Source: CAVYXZ01 sp965223835
GTDB taxonomy: Bacteria; Chloroflexota; Anaerolineae; Aggregatilineales; Phototrophicaceae
DNA length: 64,000 nucleotides
Direction of reading: 5' to 3'
Assembly (NCBI GenBank): GCA_965223835.1
Contig: CBDCXQ010000001.1
Span: 4,712,001-4,776,000 of the forward strand
This document shows positions 16,438-24,562 of this stretch, piece by piece. A program made the translations under genes and the position numbers. Under the pieces are notes generated by a model. The model did no database searches. It was not told the origin of the DNA and was given only the letters and a program-made list of their open reading frames with translations. Numbering within the stretch: position 1 is the first letter of the stretch; the number at the start of each line of letters is the position of its first letter.

Positions 16438-17445
16438 ATGTCACGCAACATTGCGCTTAAAAGTCTAATGGTCACGCTTATTTTTCTAATGGTGTTGCCG
16501 TTGGCGCTGCCGGTAGCGGCCCAGGAAATGCCACTTGGTGAAAATTGGTGTTCGGATGTCAAGATTCGGTTCTTCGTGGGCGGTGCCGAGGGCGATGCCT
16601 TTGCCTCCATCGTGCTGCGCGGTGCCCAACAAGCGGCGGCGGATTTTGGCGCGGATGTCGATTACATCTTCTCCGGGTGGGATTCTGAGCGCATGATTCA
16701 GCAACTGCGCGAAGCGGTAGCCTCGCAACCGGACGGCATTGCGATGATGGGTCATCCGGGCGATGATGCAATTTTCCCACTGGCCGAGGAAGCGTCCGAA
16801 GCGGGTATTCTGATGATGTACCAGAATGTTGACGTTCCCGAAGTGCGGGCTGCCTTTGGTGGTGGTTATGTAGGCGCAAATCTGGCTTCGCAGGGGCGGG
16901 CGCTCGGCGAAGAGGCAATTCGTCAATTTGGCTTGCAAGCTGGAGATACCGTCATCGTACAAGGGCCATTCAGCCAGGCCAATCGTGCCCTGCGTGAGCT
17001 GGCGGTAGTCGAAGTTATGGAAGAAAATGAAATTATCGTCGTCAAGATCGAAGGTACATCCGAATGGGCTTCCGACCCCAACCTGGCGATACCGAGCATC
17101 ACAGCAGCCTTGCTGGATAACCCTGAAGTGAAGATGATCGGCTATGGTGGCGGTCAGATGCTGGGCAATGGACCAACCTTCATGGAAGCGGCGGGTAAAG
17201 CGCCGGGCGAGGTCTTCAATATCGGCTTCGATACCAGTCCGCTGATTATGGAGGGCTTCGATGATGGCTGGCTCCACCTGACTTCTGACCAGCAACCATT
17301 CCTGCAAGGGTATATCCCGATCCAAAGCCTGTGTCAAACGGCAGTACTGGGGACCGGACCCATGAGCGTTGATACCGGGGCCGGGTTTGTTGACACCAGC
17401 AATTATCAGAGCGTGGCCGAATTAGCGCGGGCGGGCCTGCGTTAA
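16438..17445 (+). CDS. Sugar ABC transporter substrate-binding protein (RbsB-type, Peripla_BP_4)
   Basis: A 335-residue periplasmic-type binding protein. A signal peptide is clear (ALKSLMVTLIFLMVLPLALPVAAQ). The mature part has the type I fold signs of ribose/xylose-binding proteins: DVKIRFFVGGAEGDAFASIVLRGAQQAAADFG, the SQPDGIAMMGHPGDDA segment of domain I, and VKMIGYGGGQMLGNGP in domain II. A GGAGAG ribosome site lies 8 bases before the ATG. It begins a three-gene importer operon. Site C upstream links it to the catabolic regulon. Ligand not known. Confidence 0.88.
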   Translation: MSRNIALKSLMVTLIFLMVLPLALPVAAQEMPLGENWCSDVKIRFFVGGAEGDAFASIVLRGAQQAAADFGADVDYIFSGWDSERMIQQLREAVASQPDGIAMMGHPGDDAIFPLAEEASEAGILMMYQNVDVPEVRAAFGGGYVGANLASQGRALGEEAIRQFGLQAGDTVIVQGPFSQANRALRELAVVEVMEENEIIVVKIEGTSEWASDPNLAIPSITAALLDNPEVKMIGYGGGQMLGNGPTFMEAAGKAPGEVFNIGFDTSPLIMEGFDDGWLHLTSDQQPFLQGYIPIQSLCQTAVLGTGPMSVDTGAGFVDTSNYQSVAELARAGLR

Positions 17446-17522
17446 ACCAACCGGAATTGATGATGACAGGGCCTGTGCCTAATCCCGCAGGCTCTGTCGC
17501 GCAATCAAACGAAAGCAGGCGA

Positions 17523-18323
17523 ATGATGGCACAGCATCTGGTCGAGTTGCGCGGGGTGACGAAATCGTTTGGTAGCGTCAACGCCGTTGATGATGTCAGT
17601 TTTTACGTTGATTCCGGTGAGGTTGTTGGGCTAATAGGTGACAACGGCGCTGGCAAGTCAACGTTGATTAAAATCCTCTCTGGTGTCCATGCCCCCGATG
17701 CCGGTGAGATCCTGGTACATGGTAAGCCCGTTAACGGCTGGAATTCCGCCAAGTCGCGTGATAATGGCATCGAAACAGTCTACCAGGACCGGGCGCTGGT
17801 TGTTCAACAAACGATTGTGCGCAATATTTTTATGGGTCGAGAAATCCGCAATTCACTGGGGTTTATCGACATGAAGAAGCAGTTTGCGGAGGCTGAACGT
17901 CTCATGCGCGATATTGGCTTTACGTCAAAAGCCTTTGACCCCAGCTCAATTGTCGCCACGCTTTCGGGTGGTGAACGGCAGGGCGTCGCCATCGCGCGGG
18001 CGCTGTATTATGATGCCGATTTGATTATTCTCGATGAACCAACCACCGCCCTATCGCTTATGGAAACGCAAAAAGTCTTCAGCTTTGTCGAGGCTGTACG
18101 CGCTCAGGGACGATCAATCATATTTATCGGCCATAACATCTATCACGTGTATGATATTGCCGACCGCTTTATCATCCTGGATCGAGGTCGGGTCGTCGCC
18201 GAGGCCAATAAAACCGATATTCAATCGGCTGAAGACCTGATTCGCGACATGCAGTCAATCGCACGTACCGGCCATGTTGCCGATGAATCGGTTGGCCTAC
18301 ATAGCCCGGCCAGTGGCGATTAG
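17523..18323 (+). CDS. Sugar ABC transporter ATP-binding protein, single-domain (FrcA/XylG-like)
   Basis: About 266 residues from ATG 17523 (MMAQHLVELRGVTKSFG); the frame is open to 17457, but the extra 22 residues have no family counterpart. Walker A is GDNGAGKST, the signature LSGGERQGVAIARAL, Walker B LIILDEPTTAL, and the switch His is in FIGHN. Unlike RbsA it has only one nucleotide-binding domain and would act as a homodimer, as in the fructose importer FrcA. It lies between binding protein and permease in the order binding protein, ATPase, permease. Confidence 0.88.
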   Translation: MMAQHLVELRGVTKSFGSVNAVDDVSFYVDSGEVVGLIGDNGAGKSTLIKILSGVHAPDAGEILVHGKPVNGWNSAKSRDNGIETVYQDRALVVQQTIVRNIFMGREIRNSLGFIDMKKQFAEAERLMRDIGFTSKAFDPSSIVATLSGGERQGVAIARALYYDADLIILDEPTTALSLMETQKVFSFVEAVRAQGRSIIFIGHNIYHVYDIADRFIILDRGRVVAEANKTDIQSAEDLIRDMQSIARTGHVADESVGLHSPASGD

Positions 18324-18354
18324 ACCTCGAGTTTATTTGGAGCAGTAAATTAAT

Positions 18355-19377
18355 ATGGAAACCAATATCGCAGCGCCCGCTTCAGAAGAAATCACCCGCG
18401 AATCGATCAAACAACATCCGTTGCGCGTTTTTATTTACGACAATCGTCGTGCCTTAAGCGCGGTGGCAATTCTCATCTTCATGCTTGTTATTTTTGTCTT
18501 TGCTAATCCTGATGTCTTTACGAACCCCTTAACTTATCGCTCGATTTTTACCACGCTGCCAGTAGCCATTTTCCTGTCCGTTCCGCTGGTTTTCATCGTC
18601 ACTGGAGGTGAAATTGATCTGGCGTTCCCCTCGACGATGGGTTTTGCCGCCTGGATGTTCGCCCTGGCGTTTGAGGCCGGCTGGAACCCGTTTGCGGCGC
18701 TGGGTGCGGCCATAATCACGGGTCTGATTCTAGGGATTATTAACGGCGCGCTCGTGGTCTATGCCAATCTATCATCACTGGTGGCGACGCTGGGCATGAA
18801 CTTTTTGTTGCGGGGCCTCATCAATATTGGTGCGCAGGGCTTTTCCTTAGCGATTCCCGACCTGCGTAACACATTTTTTCATCAGCTTTTTGCTGGTCGG
18901 GTCATTGACGTGATTCCGAATCAGATGTACTGGGCGATTGCCTTCGTGATTTTTGGCTGGTTCCTCTATAATCGCCACATTTTTGGTTCCCGTGTCCATT
19001 GCATTGGCGATAACCCGGACAGTTCTGCCGAAATGGGCATCAATGTAAAACGAGTGCGGGTGACGCTCTTTATGTTTGTCGGGCTGGGTGCGGCCCTCGC
19101 TGGCGTATTTTCGGTCCTGATTAATTTTGTCTGGTGGCCGACGACTGGTGATGGTTTCCTGTTGCCGGGTCTGGCAGGCATCTTTGTCGGTGGCACACCG
19201 GCCTGGGGCGGTGTAGGCACGGTTGTTGGGGGTGCACTCGGTGCAACCATTGTGTCAATTATCGAAACCGGCGTGATTGCCGCCGGATTGACCGGATTTT
19301 ACACGCAATTTTTCTATGGCCTGGTCATCATTTTATCGCTGATCGGCCATCGCTTTAATGGTCGGCGCTACCGGTAG
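18355..19377 (+). CDS. Sugar ABC transporter permease (RbsC-type, BPD_transp_2)
   Basis: A 340-residue polytopic membrane protein. RbsC features include FVFANPDVFTNPLTYRSIFTTLPVAIFLSVPLVFIVTGGEIDLAFPSTMG and the coupling-loop region GIINGALVVYANLSSLVATLGMNFLLRG. The C-terminal helices contain LLPGLAGIFVGGTPAWGGVGTVVGGALGA, a family signature. It would form the channel for the importer encoded upstream. It is the last gene of the operon. Confidence 0.88.
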   Translation: METNIAAPASEEITRESIKQHPLRVFIYDNRRALSAVAILIFMLVIFVFANPDVFTNPLTYRSIFTTLPVAIFLSVPLVFIVTGGEIDLAFPSTMGFAAWMFALAFEAGWNPFAALGAAIITGLILGIINGALVVYANLSSLVATLGMNFLLRGLINIGAQGFSLAIPDLRNTFFHQLFAGRVIDVIPNQMYWAIAFVIFGWFLYNRHIFGSRVHCIGDNPDSSAEMGINVKRVRVTLFMFVGLGAALAGVFSVLINFVWWPTTGDGFLLPGLAGIFVGGTPAWGGVGTVVGGALGATIVSIIETGVIAAGLTGFYTQFFYGLVIILSLIGHRFNGRRYR

Positions 19378-19494
19378 CCGCTTCTGGCCCGAAAAAACGA
19401 CCCATACGCCCTCACGGAACGCGGTGCGGCACACGCTTACCTGTTGTTTAGGCTACGCGCTGACATCGTTTCGGCTGCTGCGGTCAAGGCTGTG

Positions 19495-19500
19495 TATAAT
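19495..19500 (+). promoter_or_regulatory. -10 box upstream of the Ser/Thr kinase gene
   Basis: A consensus TATAAT lies 36 bp before the kinase ATG. The matching -35 position has no good hexamer, so the promoter call rests on the -10 alone. Confidence 0.35.
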
Positions 19501-19536
19501 AGGTTTGGGATTAGCCAAACAAGGGCGTAGCACAGT

Positions 19537-20787
19537 ATGACGGATGGAATGCAGTCCGAAAACCTGACCGGGAGACGCATCGGCGGTTACGAGATTCTCG
19601 AAACGATCGGTCAGGGTGGCATGGCGACCGTCTACCGCGCCCAGCAGGTGTCCATGAAACGGGTCGTCGCGCTCAAGGTGTTGCCGCGTCAATTCCTGCA
19701 AGATGACACCTATTTACAACGCTTTCACCGTGAAGTCGAGATTGTTGCCCAGCTTGAGCACCGCAATATCGTGCCGGTTCATGATTTTGGCGAACATGAC
19801 GGCCAGCCCTATATCGTCATGCGCTATATGCCCGCCGGTTCGGTGGATAGCCTGCTGACGAACGGGCCGCTGGAAATTGAGTTGGTGCTCAAAATCATTG
19901 AGCAGATCGCCCCGGCGCTGGATTATGCCCATACCAAGCAGGTCTTACATCGCGATCTGAAGCCCAGCAATATCCTCATGGATGAAAACGGCGATTCCTA
20001 TCTGACTGATTTTGGCATTGCCCGCGTACTCGGCGAGAATCAGGGTGGCATCAACATCACCACCCACAATGTTGTCGGCACCCCGGCCTACATGAGTCCC
20101 GAACAAGCGCAGGGCAAGCCATTGGATAGCCGCAGCGATGTCTACGCGCTGGGTGTGATGCTGTTCGAAATGTGTACCGGTCAGCGTCCGTTTCAGGCGG
20201 ATACACCCTATGGCATCGCCGTGTTGCAAGTTACCGCGCCCACACCCTCGGCCCGTAGCGTCAACCGTAATGTGCCCTTGCGCGTGGAAAAGGTGATCGA
20301 ACGCGCCATGAACAAAAAGGTGGATGATCGCTACCGCAGTGCGGTTTTATTGGCCGAGGCACTGAGCAGCGCGGTCAACCCCCAGGCCAGCAGCGTAAAC
20401 GACACTCAGCCCGGCATGGCCCGCCCTACTCGACCGGTTCCGGTTCGGCAACCGCCAGCGGCGATTCCCCAACCACCGGCCCAGACTGGCACCTCAATGC
20501 CCCAACCCTACCGGCAACCTCAAACGCCACCGCGCAGCCGGTCGGCCCCGCCACCTGCTGCCAAGAGTCGGCGCAAACGCCCGCAGAATCTGTGGCTGAG
20601 TGCCGCCATTGGTGGGCTAATCGGCTGTGGTTTGCTGACGGTGCTCGTCATCATTATCGCGCTGGTTGTCAGCAATACGGCCAATGCCACGATTACCGAT
20701 ACGCCGGGAATCGTCCTGACATTAGACCCCACCAGCGATGCCGCGCGGGATGCATTACTCGGCAGCGACCCGACACCCTTCCGGTAA
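19537..20787 (+). CDS. PknB-type serine/threonine protein kinase, membrane-anchored
   Basis: A 416-residue Hanks-type kinase. Kinase domain roughly 15-275: glycine loop IGQGGMATVYRA, the VALK lysine, the catalytic loop HRDLKPSNILMD, DFGIAR and GTPAYMSPEQAQG. After it comes a Pro/Gln-rich linker (about 290-345), a basic patch (KSRRKRPQ) and one transmembrane helix (LSAAIGGLIGCGLLTVLVIIIALVV, about 353-378), leaving a short extracytoplasmic tail without PASTA repeats. It would phosphorylate cytoplasmic proteins in response to an unknown envelope or internal signal. No cognate phosphatase gene is beside it. Confidence 0.9.
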   Translation: MTDGMQSENLTGRRIGGYEILETIGQGGMATVYRAQQVSMKRVVALKVLPRQFLQDDTYLQRFHREVEIVAQLEHRNIVPVHDFGEHDGQPYIVMRYMPAGSVDSLLTNGPLEIELVLKIIEQIAPALDYAHTKQVLHRDLKPSNILMDENGDSYLTDFGIARVLGENQGGINITTHNVVGTPAYMSPEQAQGKPLDSRSDVYALGVMLFEMCTGQRPFQADTPYGIAVLQVTAPTPSARSVNRNVPLRVEKVIERAMNKKVDDRYRSAVLLAEALSSAVNPQASSVNDTQPGMARPTRPVPVRQPPAAIPQPPAQTGTSMPQPYRQPQTPPRSRSAPPPAAKSRRKRPQNLWLSAAIGGLIGCGLLTVLVIIIALVVSNTANATITDTPGIVLTLDPTSDAARDALLGSDPTPFR

Positions 20788-20791
20788 AGCA

Positions 20792-20819
20792 TTGCCGCCC
20801 GCTCATAAAACGCTATAAT
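20792..20819 (+). promoter_or_regulatory. Promoter for an apparently leaderless transcript
   Basis: -35 TTGCCG (20792-20797), a 16-bp spacer, and a perfect -10 TATAAT (20814-20819). The esterase ATG is at 20828, only 8 bases after the -10 box, so transcription would start at or within one or two bases of the initiation codon. No Shine-Dalgarno exists between them. The hexamers are seen; leaderlessness is inferred. Confidence 0.55.
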
Positions 20820-20827
20820 TCATCGTT

Positions 20828-21814
20828 ATGAAGAGACCACTCGTTGCCGCCATCCTGTTGCTGACCCTGTTGTTGCTCGTCGCCTGCGAACCGCTGGCCC
20901 CGGCACCAACTGCTCAGATCATTATCGTGACACCGCCGCCGACAGAGACGCCCGTGCCGACGGCGACACCGATTGCCACGCGGACGCCGCTACCAACGCT
21001 GACGCCCGATTTCACTGCGACGCCCACCCCATTCCCGTGTGAAGCCGATGGCGGTACCATGCTGGCGTTTGATGAATTTCGCAGCCCGGTTGCCGGGGAA
21101 AACTTGCGTTACCGCGTATATATCCCGCCGTGTTATCTGGAAACTCAAAAGCGTTACCCGTATGCGATTCTGTTGCATGGACAGGCCACTACCGAACTCC
21201 AGTGGGACAGCATCGGCATTGATGAAGCGCTCGATCAGGGGATTCGCTTAGGGGCGGTGGCACCGATGATTATCGTGATACCCTTTACTGGTAGCATCGC
21301 CAACCGCGACACCTTCCCCCCCGACCCCTCATATGAAACGGTCATTCTGGACGAACTCATGCCCGCCATCGAGCGTGATTTCTGCACCTGGAATCGCGCT
21401 GAGTACCGGGCGATTGGCGGCATTTCGCGCGGCGGCTTCTGGGCCTTTAGCATCGCCATGCGTCACCCGGACCTGTTCGGACGTGCTGGGGCGCATAGTG
21501 CCGTCTTCCCCGAGGATACGATTCCACCTGCGTTTAATCCGCTTGATCTGGCGCTCAACGCATCGTTCATCGAGGACGGACAACTGGCGATGTACCTGGA
21601 CAATGCGGCCAGTGACCCTGCCGGGCGCAGTCAGGAACTCTTGAGCAGTCGCTTGAGTTCACGCAATATCCCACACGCCTATCTCATTCATCCGGTGGGC
21701 GATCACAGCGACGATTACTGGCAGGCCCACGTCACCGAATATCTGGATTTCTACACCGATGACTGGCCGCGTGATGTCGCTAACCTGCCGGACTGCGCGG
21801 CACCGAGTCCCTGA
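20828..21814 (+). CDS. Secreted lipoprotein with alpha/beta-hydrolase esterase domain
   Basis: A 328-residue lipoprotein. The signal peptide LVAAILLLTLLLLVACEP ends in a lipobox with the lipidated Cys about residue 20. A Pro/Thr linker of TPTP-type repeats (about 25-70) leads to an esterase domain of the Esterase D/enterochelin-esterase family. The nucleophile motif is GISRGGFW (Ser in GxSxGG), with PYAILLHGQ forming the oxyanion side and HSDDYW supplying the likely catalytic His. It would hydrolyse an ester outside the cell membrane; the substrate is unknown. It follows the kinase but has its own promoter. Confidence 0.82.
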   Translation: MKRPLVAAILLLTLLLLVACEPLAPAPTAQIIIVTPPPTETPVPTATPIATRTPLPTLTPDFTATPTPFPCEADGGTMLAFDEFRSPVAGENLRYRVYIPPCYLETQKRYPYAILLHGQATTELQWDSIGIDEALDQGIRLGAVAPMIIVIPFTGSIANRDTFPPDPSYETVILDELMPAIERDFCTWNRAEYRAIGGISRGGFWAFSIAMRHPDLFGRAGAHSAVFPEDTIPPAFNPLDLALNASFIEDGQLAMYLDNAASDPAGRSQELLSSRLSSRNIPHAYLIHPVGDHSDDYWQAHVTEYLDFYTDDWPRDVANLPDCAAPSP

Positions 21815-21879
21815 ACCAATTCATTTTTGGGATCTCGATATGGGGCAATCAACAGGAGCATCCTTACAGGAGACATAGC

Positions 21880-22833
21880 ATGAAAGTCGTCGTTATTGGT
21901 GGAACCGGACATGTCGGCACCTACATGGTGCCCCGCCTGGTGGCGCTGGGCCATGACGTGACCGTCGTCAGTCGGGGACAACGCAGTCCCTATCAAGATC
22001 ATCCGGCCTGGCAATCGGTTCAGATGATCCAGATGGACCGCGAGGCCGATGAACAACGCCATGAATTTGGCCCCAGGATTCGGGCGGTTGGGGCGGATGT
22101 CGTCATCGACATGATCTGCTTCACCGAGGCCAGCGCCCGCCAACTTGTGGCAGCCCTGCGCGGGCAGGTGCAGCATTTTCTGCACTGCGGCACCATCTGG
22201 ATTTACGGTCCCAGCAGCGTTGTGCCCGCAACCGAAGATCAACCCCGCCAGCCATTTGGTGACTATGGCATCCAGAAAGCCGCGATTGAGCGCTATCTCT
22301 TGCAAGAGGCGCGACAAAACGGCTTCCCGGCGACACTGCTGCATCCTGGTCACATCGTCGGTCCTGGTTGGAACCCGATCAACCCCCAAGGACATCTCAA
22401 TACTGGAGTGTTTGCCAAACTTGCCCGCGGCGAAACGATTACGCTGCCCAATTTGGGGATGGAAACATTGCATCATGTCCATGCCGATGACGTGGCCCAG
22501 ACCTTTATCAAGGCGATGGAACATTGGAGTACGTCGGTCGGCGAGAGCTTTCATGCTGTCTCCGCCGGTGCCCTGACCTTGCGCGGCTATGCCGAAGCGG
22601 TAGCGGCCTACTTTGGGCAAACTGCCAATCTTGAATTTATGCCCTGGGACGAATGGCGCACAACCGTTAGCGAAGATGAAGCCCGCGCCACCTATGACCA
22701 CATCGCGCACAGTCCCAACGCCAGCATCGACAAGGCCCGCCGCTTAATCGACTATCGGCCACGCTACACTTCCTTACAGGCCATCTTCGAGGCGGTAGAA
22801 TGGCTCATTGCGAATGGTCAGTTGACGATATGA
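21880..22833 (+). CDS. NAD-dependent epimerase/dehydratase (extended SDR)
   Basis: A 317-residue Rossmann protein. The N-terminus VVVIGGTGHVGTYMVPRLVALGHDVTVVSRG is the GxxGxxG dinucleotide site. GTIWIYGPSSVVPATED corresponds to the catalytic Ser/Thr segment, and YGIQKAAIERYLL provides Tyr and Lys of YxxxK. The C-terminal part (FHAVSAGALTLRGYAEAVAAYFGQ) is as in isoflavone reductase/UDP-glucose-4-epimerase relatives. A GGAGAC ribosome site precedes the ATG. The substrate is probably a nucleotide-sugar or similar, but cannot be named. Confidence 0.82.
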   Translation: MKVVVIGGTGHVGTYMVPRLVALGHDVTVVSRGQRSPYQDHPAWQSVQMIQMDREADEQRHEFGPRIRAVGADVVIDMICFTEASARQLVAALRGQVQHFLHCGTIWIYGPSSVVPATEDQPRQPFGDYGIQKAAIERYLLQEARQNGFPATLLHPGHIVGPGWNPINPQGHLNTGVFAKLARGETITLPNLGMETLHHVHADDVAQTFIKAMEHWSTSVGESFHAVSAGALTLRGYAEAVAAYFGQTANLEFMPWDEWRTTVSEDEARATYDHIAHSPNASIDKARRLIDYRPRYTSLQAIFEAVEWLIANGQLTI

Positions 22834-22970
22834 TTTCGCGGCATTCCTGTGTTACCATCGGGGTCAACCGAAAATAATGGTAGGAATAGGGTTGAGTCAC
22901 GGCTTGAGAAGATATAAGTTGATGATTAATTGATCTGTAGAAATAATCATGTGACTGATTCTCTTTATCT

Positions 22971-23034
22971 ACCTCACCCCCAACCCCTCTCAAAATTGGA
23001 GAAGGGAGTCGTGCGAAGCGTGGCGGGGTGAGGT
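22971..23034. repeat. Interspersed hairpin repeat, family R1 (copy 2)
   Basis: A 64-bp element with perfect 10-bp inverted ends ACCTCACCCC / GGGGTGAGGT and an internal imperfect hairpin around CAAAATTGGAGAAGGG. It occupies much of the 272-bp gap between the epimerase and the phosphoesterase genes; nothing else is evident in that gap. Its right part (GGGAGTCGTGCGAAGCGTGG) aligns with the repeat copy at 58225-58289 read on the minus strand. Confidence 0.65.
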
Positions 23035-23105
23035 CAACAAGGTGATTCTTCGAACCTATTCTTAATCAACATGAATCGCTGTGATTCACTATTGGAGTAT
23101 CAACG

Positions 23106-23882
23106 ATGCGTCTGGCAGTATTATCAGATATTCACGGCAACCTGACCGCTTTCGAAACCGCCTGGGCGGATGTGCAGGCACAGGGCGAATTCGACCAGAT
23201 CTGGATTCTGGGCGACCTGGCGGCATTTGGACCGCGACCAGCAGAATGCGTCCAGCGGGTACGTGAATTGCGCGAGTCCATTGGCAAAGAAAAGTTCAAA
23301 GTCATTGGCGGCAACACCGACCGCTATCTGGTCAACGGCACCCGTCCCAAAATGCCGTCGGCCCAGGACGAAGACGCCTTCAAGAAGTTAGCGCCGGGCT
23401 GGCAGGGCCGTGATACCGCGCTCAACTGGTCGGTCGAAAAACTCACCTGGGATGACTACGAATTCCTCAAAAAAATCCGCAACCGCGAGGTCGCCCTCAA
23501 AGCCGACGCTTATGGGCGCGTCATTGGCTATCATGGCATTCCCGGCGATGATGAAGCGAATGCGCTCAAACCCGATTCGGAGAATGAGATCGCGCTGGAT
23601 GCGTTGCTGGATCGGGAAGGGCGCATGGGCATCGGCGGGCACACGCATCTGCAAATGGACCGTGATCTGGGGCAATGGCGGGCCATCAATGTCGGCAGCG
23701 TCGGCCTATCCTTTGGCGCTCGCGGTAAAGCGGAGTGGGGGCTGTTCACCTTCGAGAATGGCACCGCAACCGTTGATTTGCGCCAACTACCTTACGACGT
23801 CGCGGCGGTGTTGACCGATTTAGAAACCGTCCAACATCCTGCACCGCAACCGTTTGTTGGTATGGGCCGGTTGCAGCGCTAG
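23106..23882 (+). CDS. Calcineurin-like metallophosphoesterase
   Basis: A 258-residue phosphoesterase of the YfcE/MJ0936-like group. Metal-site motifs appear in order: DIHGN (near residue 8), GDLAAFGP (near 34), GGNTDRY, YHGIPGDDEAN and GGHTHLQMDR (C-terminal His pair). It ends with the family strand INVGSVGLSFGARGKAEWGLF. It would hydrolyse a phosphodiester or phosphomonoester in the cytoplasm. The next gene starts 3 bp after its stop, so the two are cotranscribed. Confidence 0.87.
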   Translation: MRLAVLSDIHGNLTAFETAWADVQAQGEFDQIWILGDLAAFGPRPAECVQRVRELRESIGKEKFKVIGGNTDRYLVNGTRPKMPSAQDEDAFKKLAPGWQGRDTALNWSVEKLTWDDYEFLKKIRNREVALKADAYGRVIGYHGIPGDDEANALKPDSENEIALDALLDREGRMGIGGHTHLQMDRDLGQWRAINVGSVGLSFGARGKAEWGLFTFENGTATVDLRQLPYDVAAVLTDLETVQHPAPQPFVGMGRLQR

Positions 23883-23885
23883 CTC

Positions 23886-24521
23886 ATGCCCGAACGCGAC
23901 CGCTTGTTAAGCGAACTTCAGGGCGATGATGATGTCGGCGTGCTGCTGCTGGCGCAACTAGGCGGCACCCCCAACGAATTGCAACTCTTCATTCAAACGG
24001 CACAGTATGATGAAGCTGCGCAGGGTTTACGCGAACGCAACAACTACATCATCCGTGTGCTGGGTGTGCACGAACATCGCCTTAATCTGGGGCTGTTTGG
24101 CAACCTGTTCATCGCCGAGGAACATCCCATTCTATTGCACCACAACGAACCCAAATTTGCCGTAGACTTCAACGGCACACCCGGCGATGTCAATGAATTG
24201 GTGCTCGATATTCATCAGGCCTTTGCCAGCACCTTTGGCCCCTGGCGTGAACTGGCCGCCGACATCAACCGCGAACAGCCGCTGGTCGATCTATTGCAGC
24301 GTGGCAGTGGTCGGCTGGGGACCTGGCCCAAAACCGCCGCCAAGCGCATGGTCCGCGTACTGGAACATCATCAACTGACCGCCCATCTGGAGACAGAATC
24401 CGACCGGGAAGCAACCGAAGATCATGTCCGGTCAACCCTATATAAGCTGCTCGGCATCGGCGATTCGTACTTCGTCGCCCTCGATTTCGCCGTTGATAAA
24501 ATGGGGCAGAAGCCCGCCTGA
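23886..24521 (+). CDS. Hypothetical protein, partner of the phosphoesterase
   Basis: A 211-residue protein I do not recognise. It has no signal peptide or membrane segment. The first part is acidic and Leu-rich (LLSELQGDDDVGVLLLAQLGG), the middle holds a regular alternating strand pattern (YIIRVLGVHEHRLNLGLFGNLFI), and the end is helical. The 3-bp gap to the phosphoesterase implies coupling. It is convergent with the HET-C-like gene. Confidence 0.65.
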   Translation: MPERDRLLSELQGDDDVGVLLLAQLGGTPNELQLFIQTAQYDEAAQGLRERNNYIIRVLGVHEHRLNLGLFGNLFIAEEHPILLHHNEPKFAVDFNGTPGDVNELVLDIHQAFASTFGPWRELAADINREQPLVDLLQRGSGRLGTWPKTAAKRMVRVLEHHQLTAHLETESDREATEDHVRSTLYKLLGIGDSYFVALDFAVDKMGQKPA

Positions 24522-24562
24522 ATTGATCGCCATACAGAAAGCATCCCGGCGACAAGCAGTCA

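Noticed and set aside
16486..17337. A 283-codon minus-strand frame inside the sugar-binding-protein gene.
   Set aside because: No family features. The plus-strand gene has a signal peptide and family motifs and belongs to an operon.
21751..22710. A long minus-strand open frame (319 codons) opposite the epimerase gene 21880-22833.
   Set aside because: It is antisense to a clear Rossmann-fold gene with a ribosome site, shows no recognisable motifs, and is explained by codon-position bias of the real gene.
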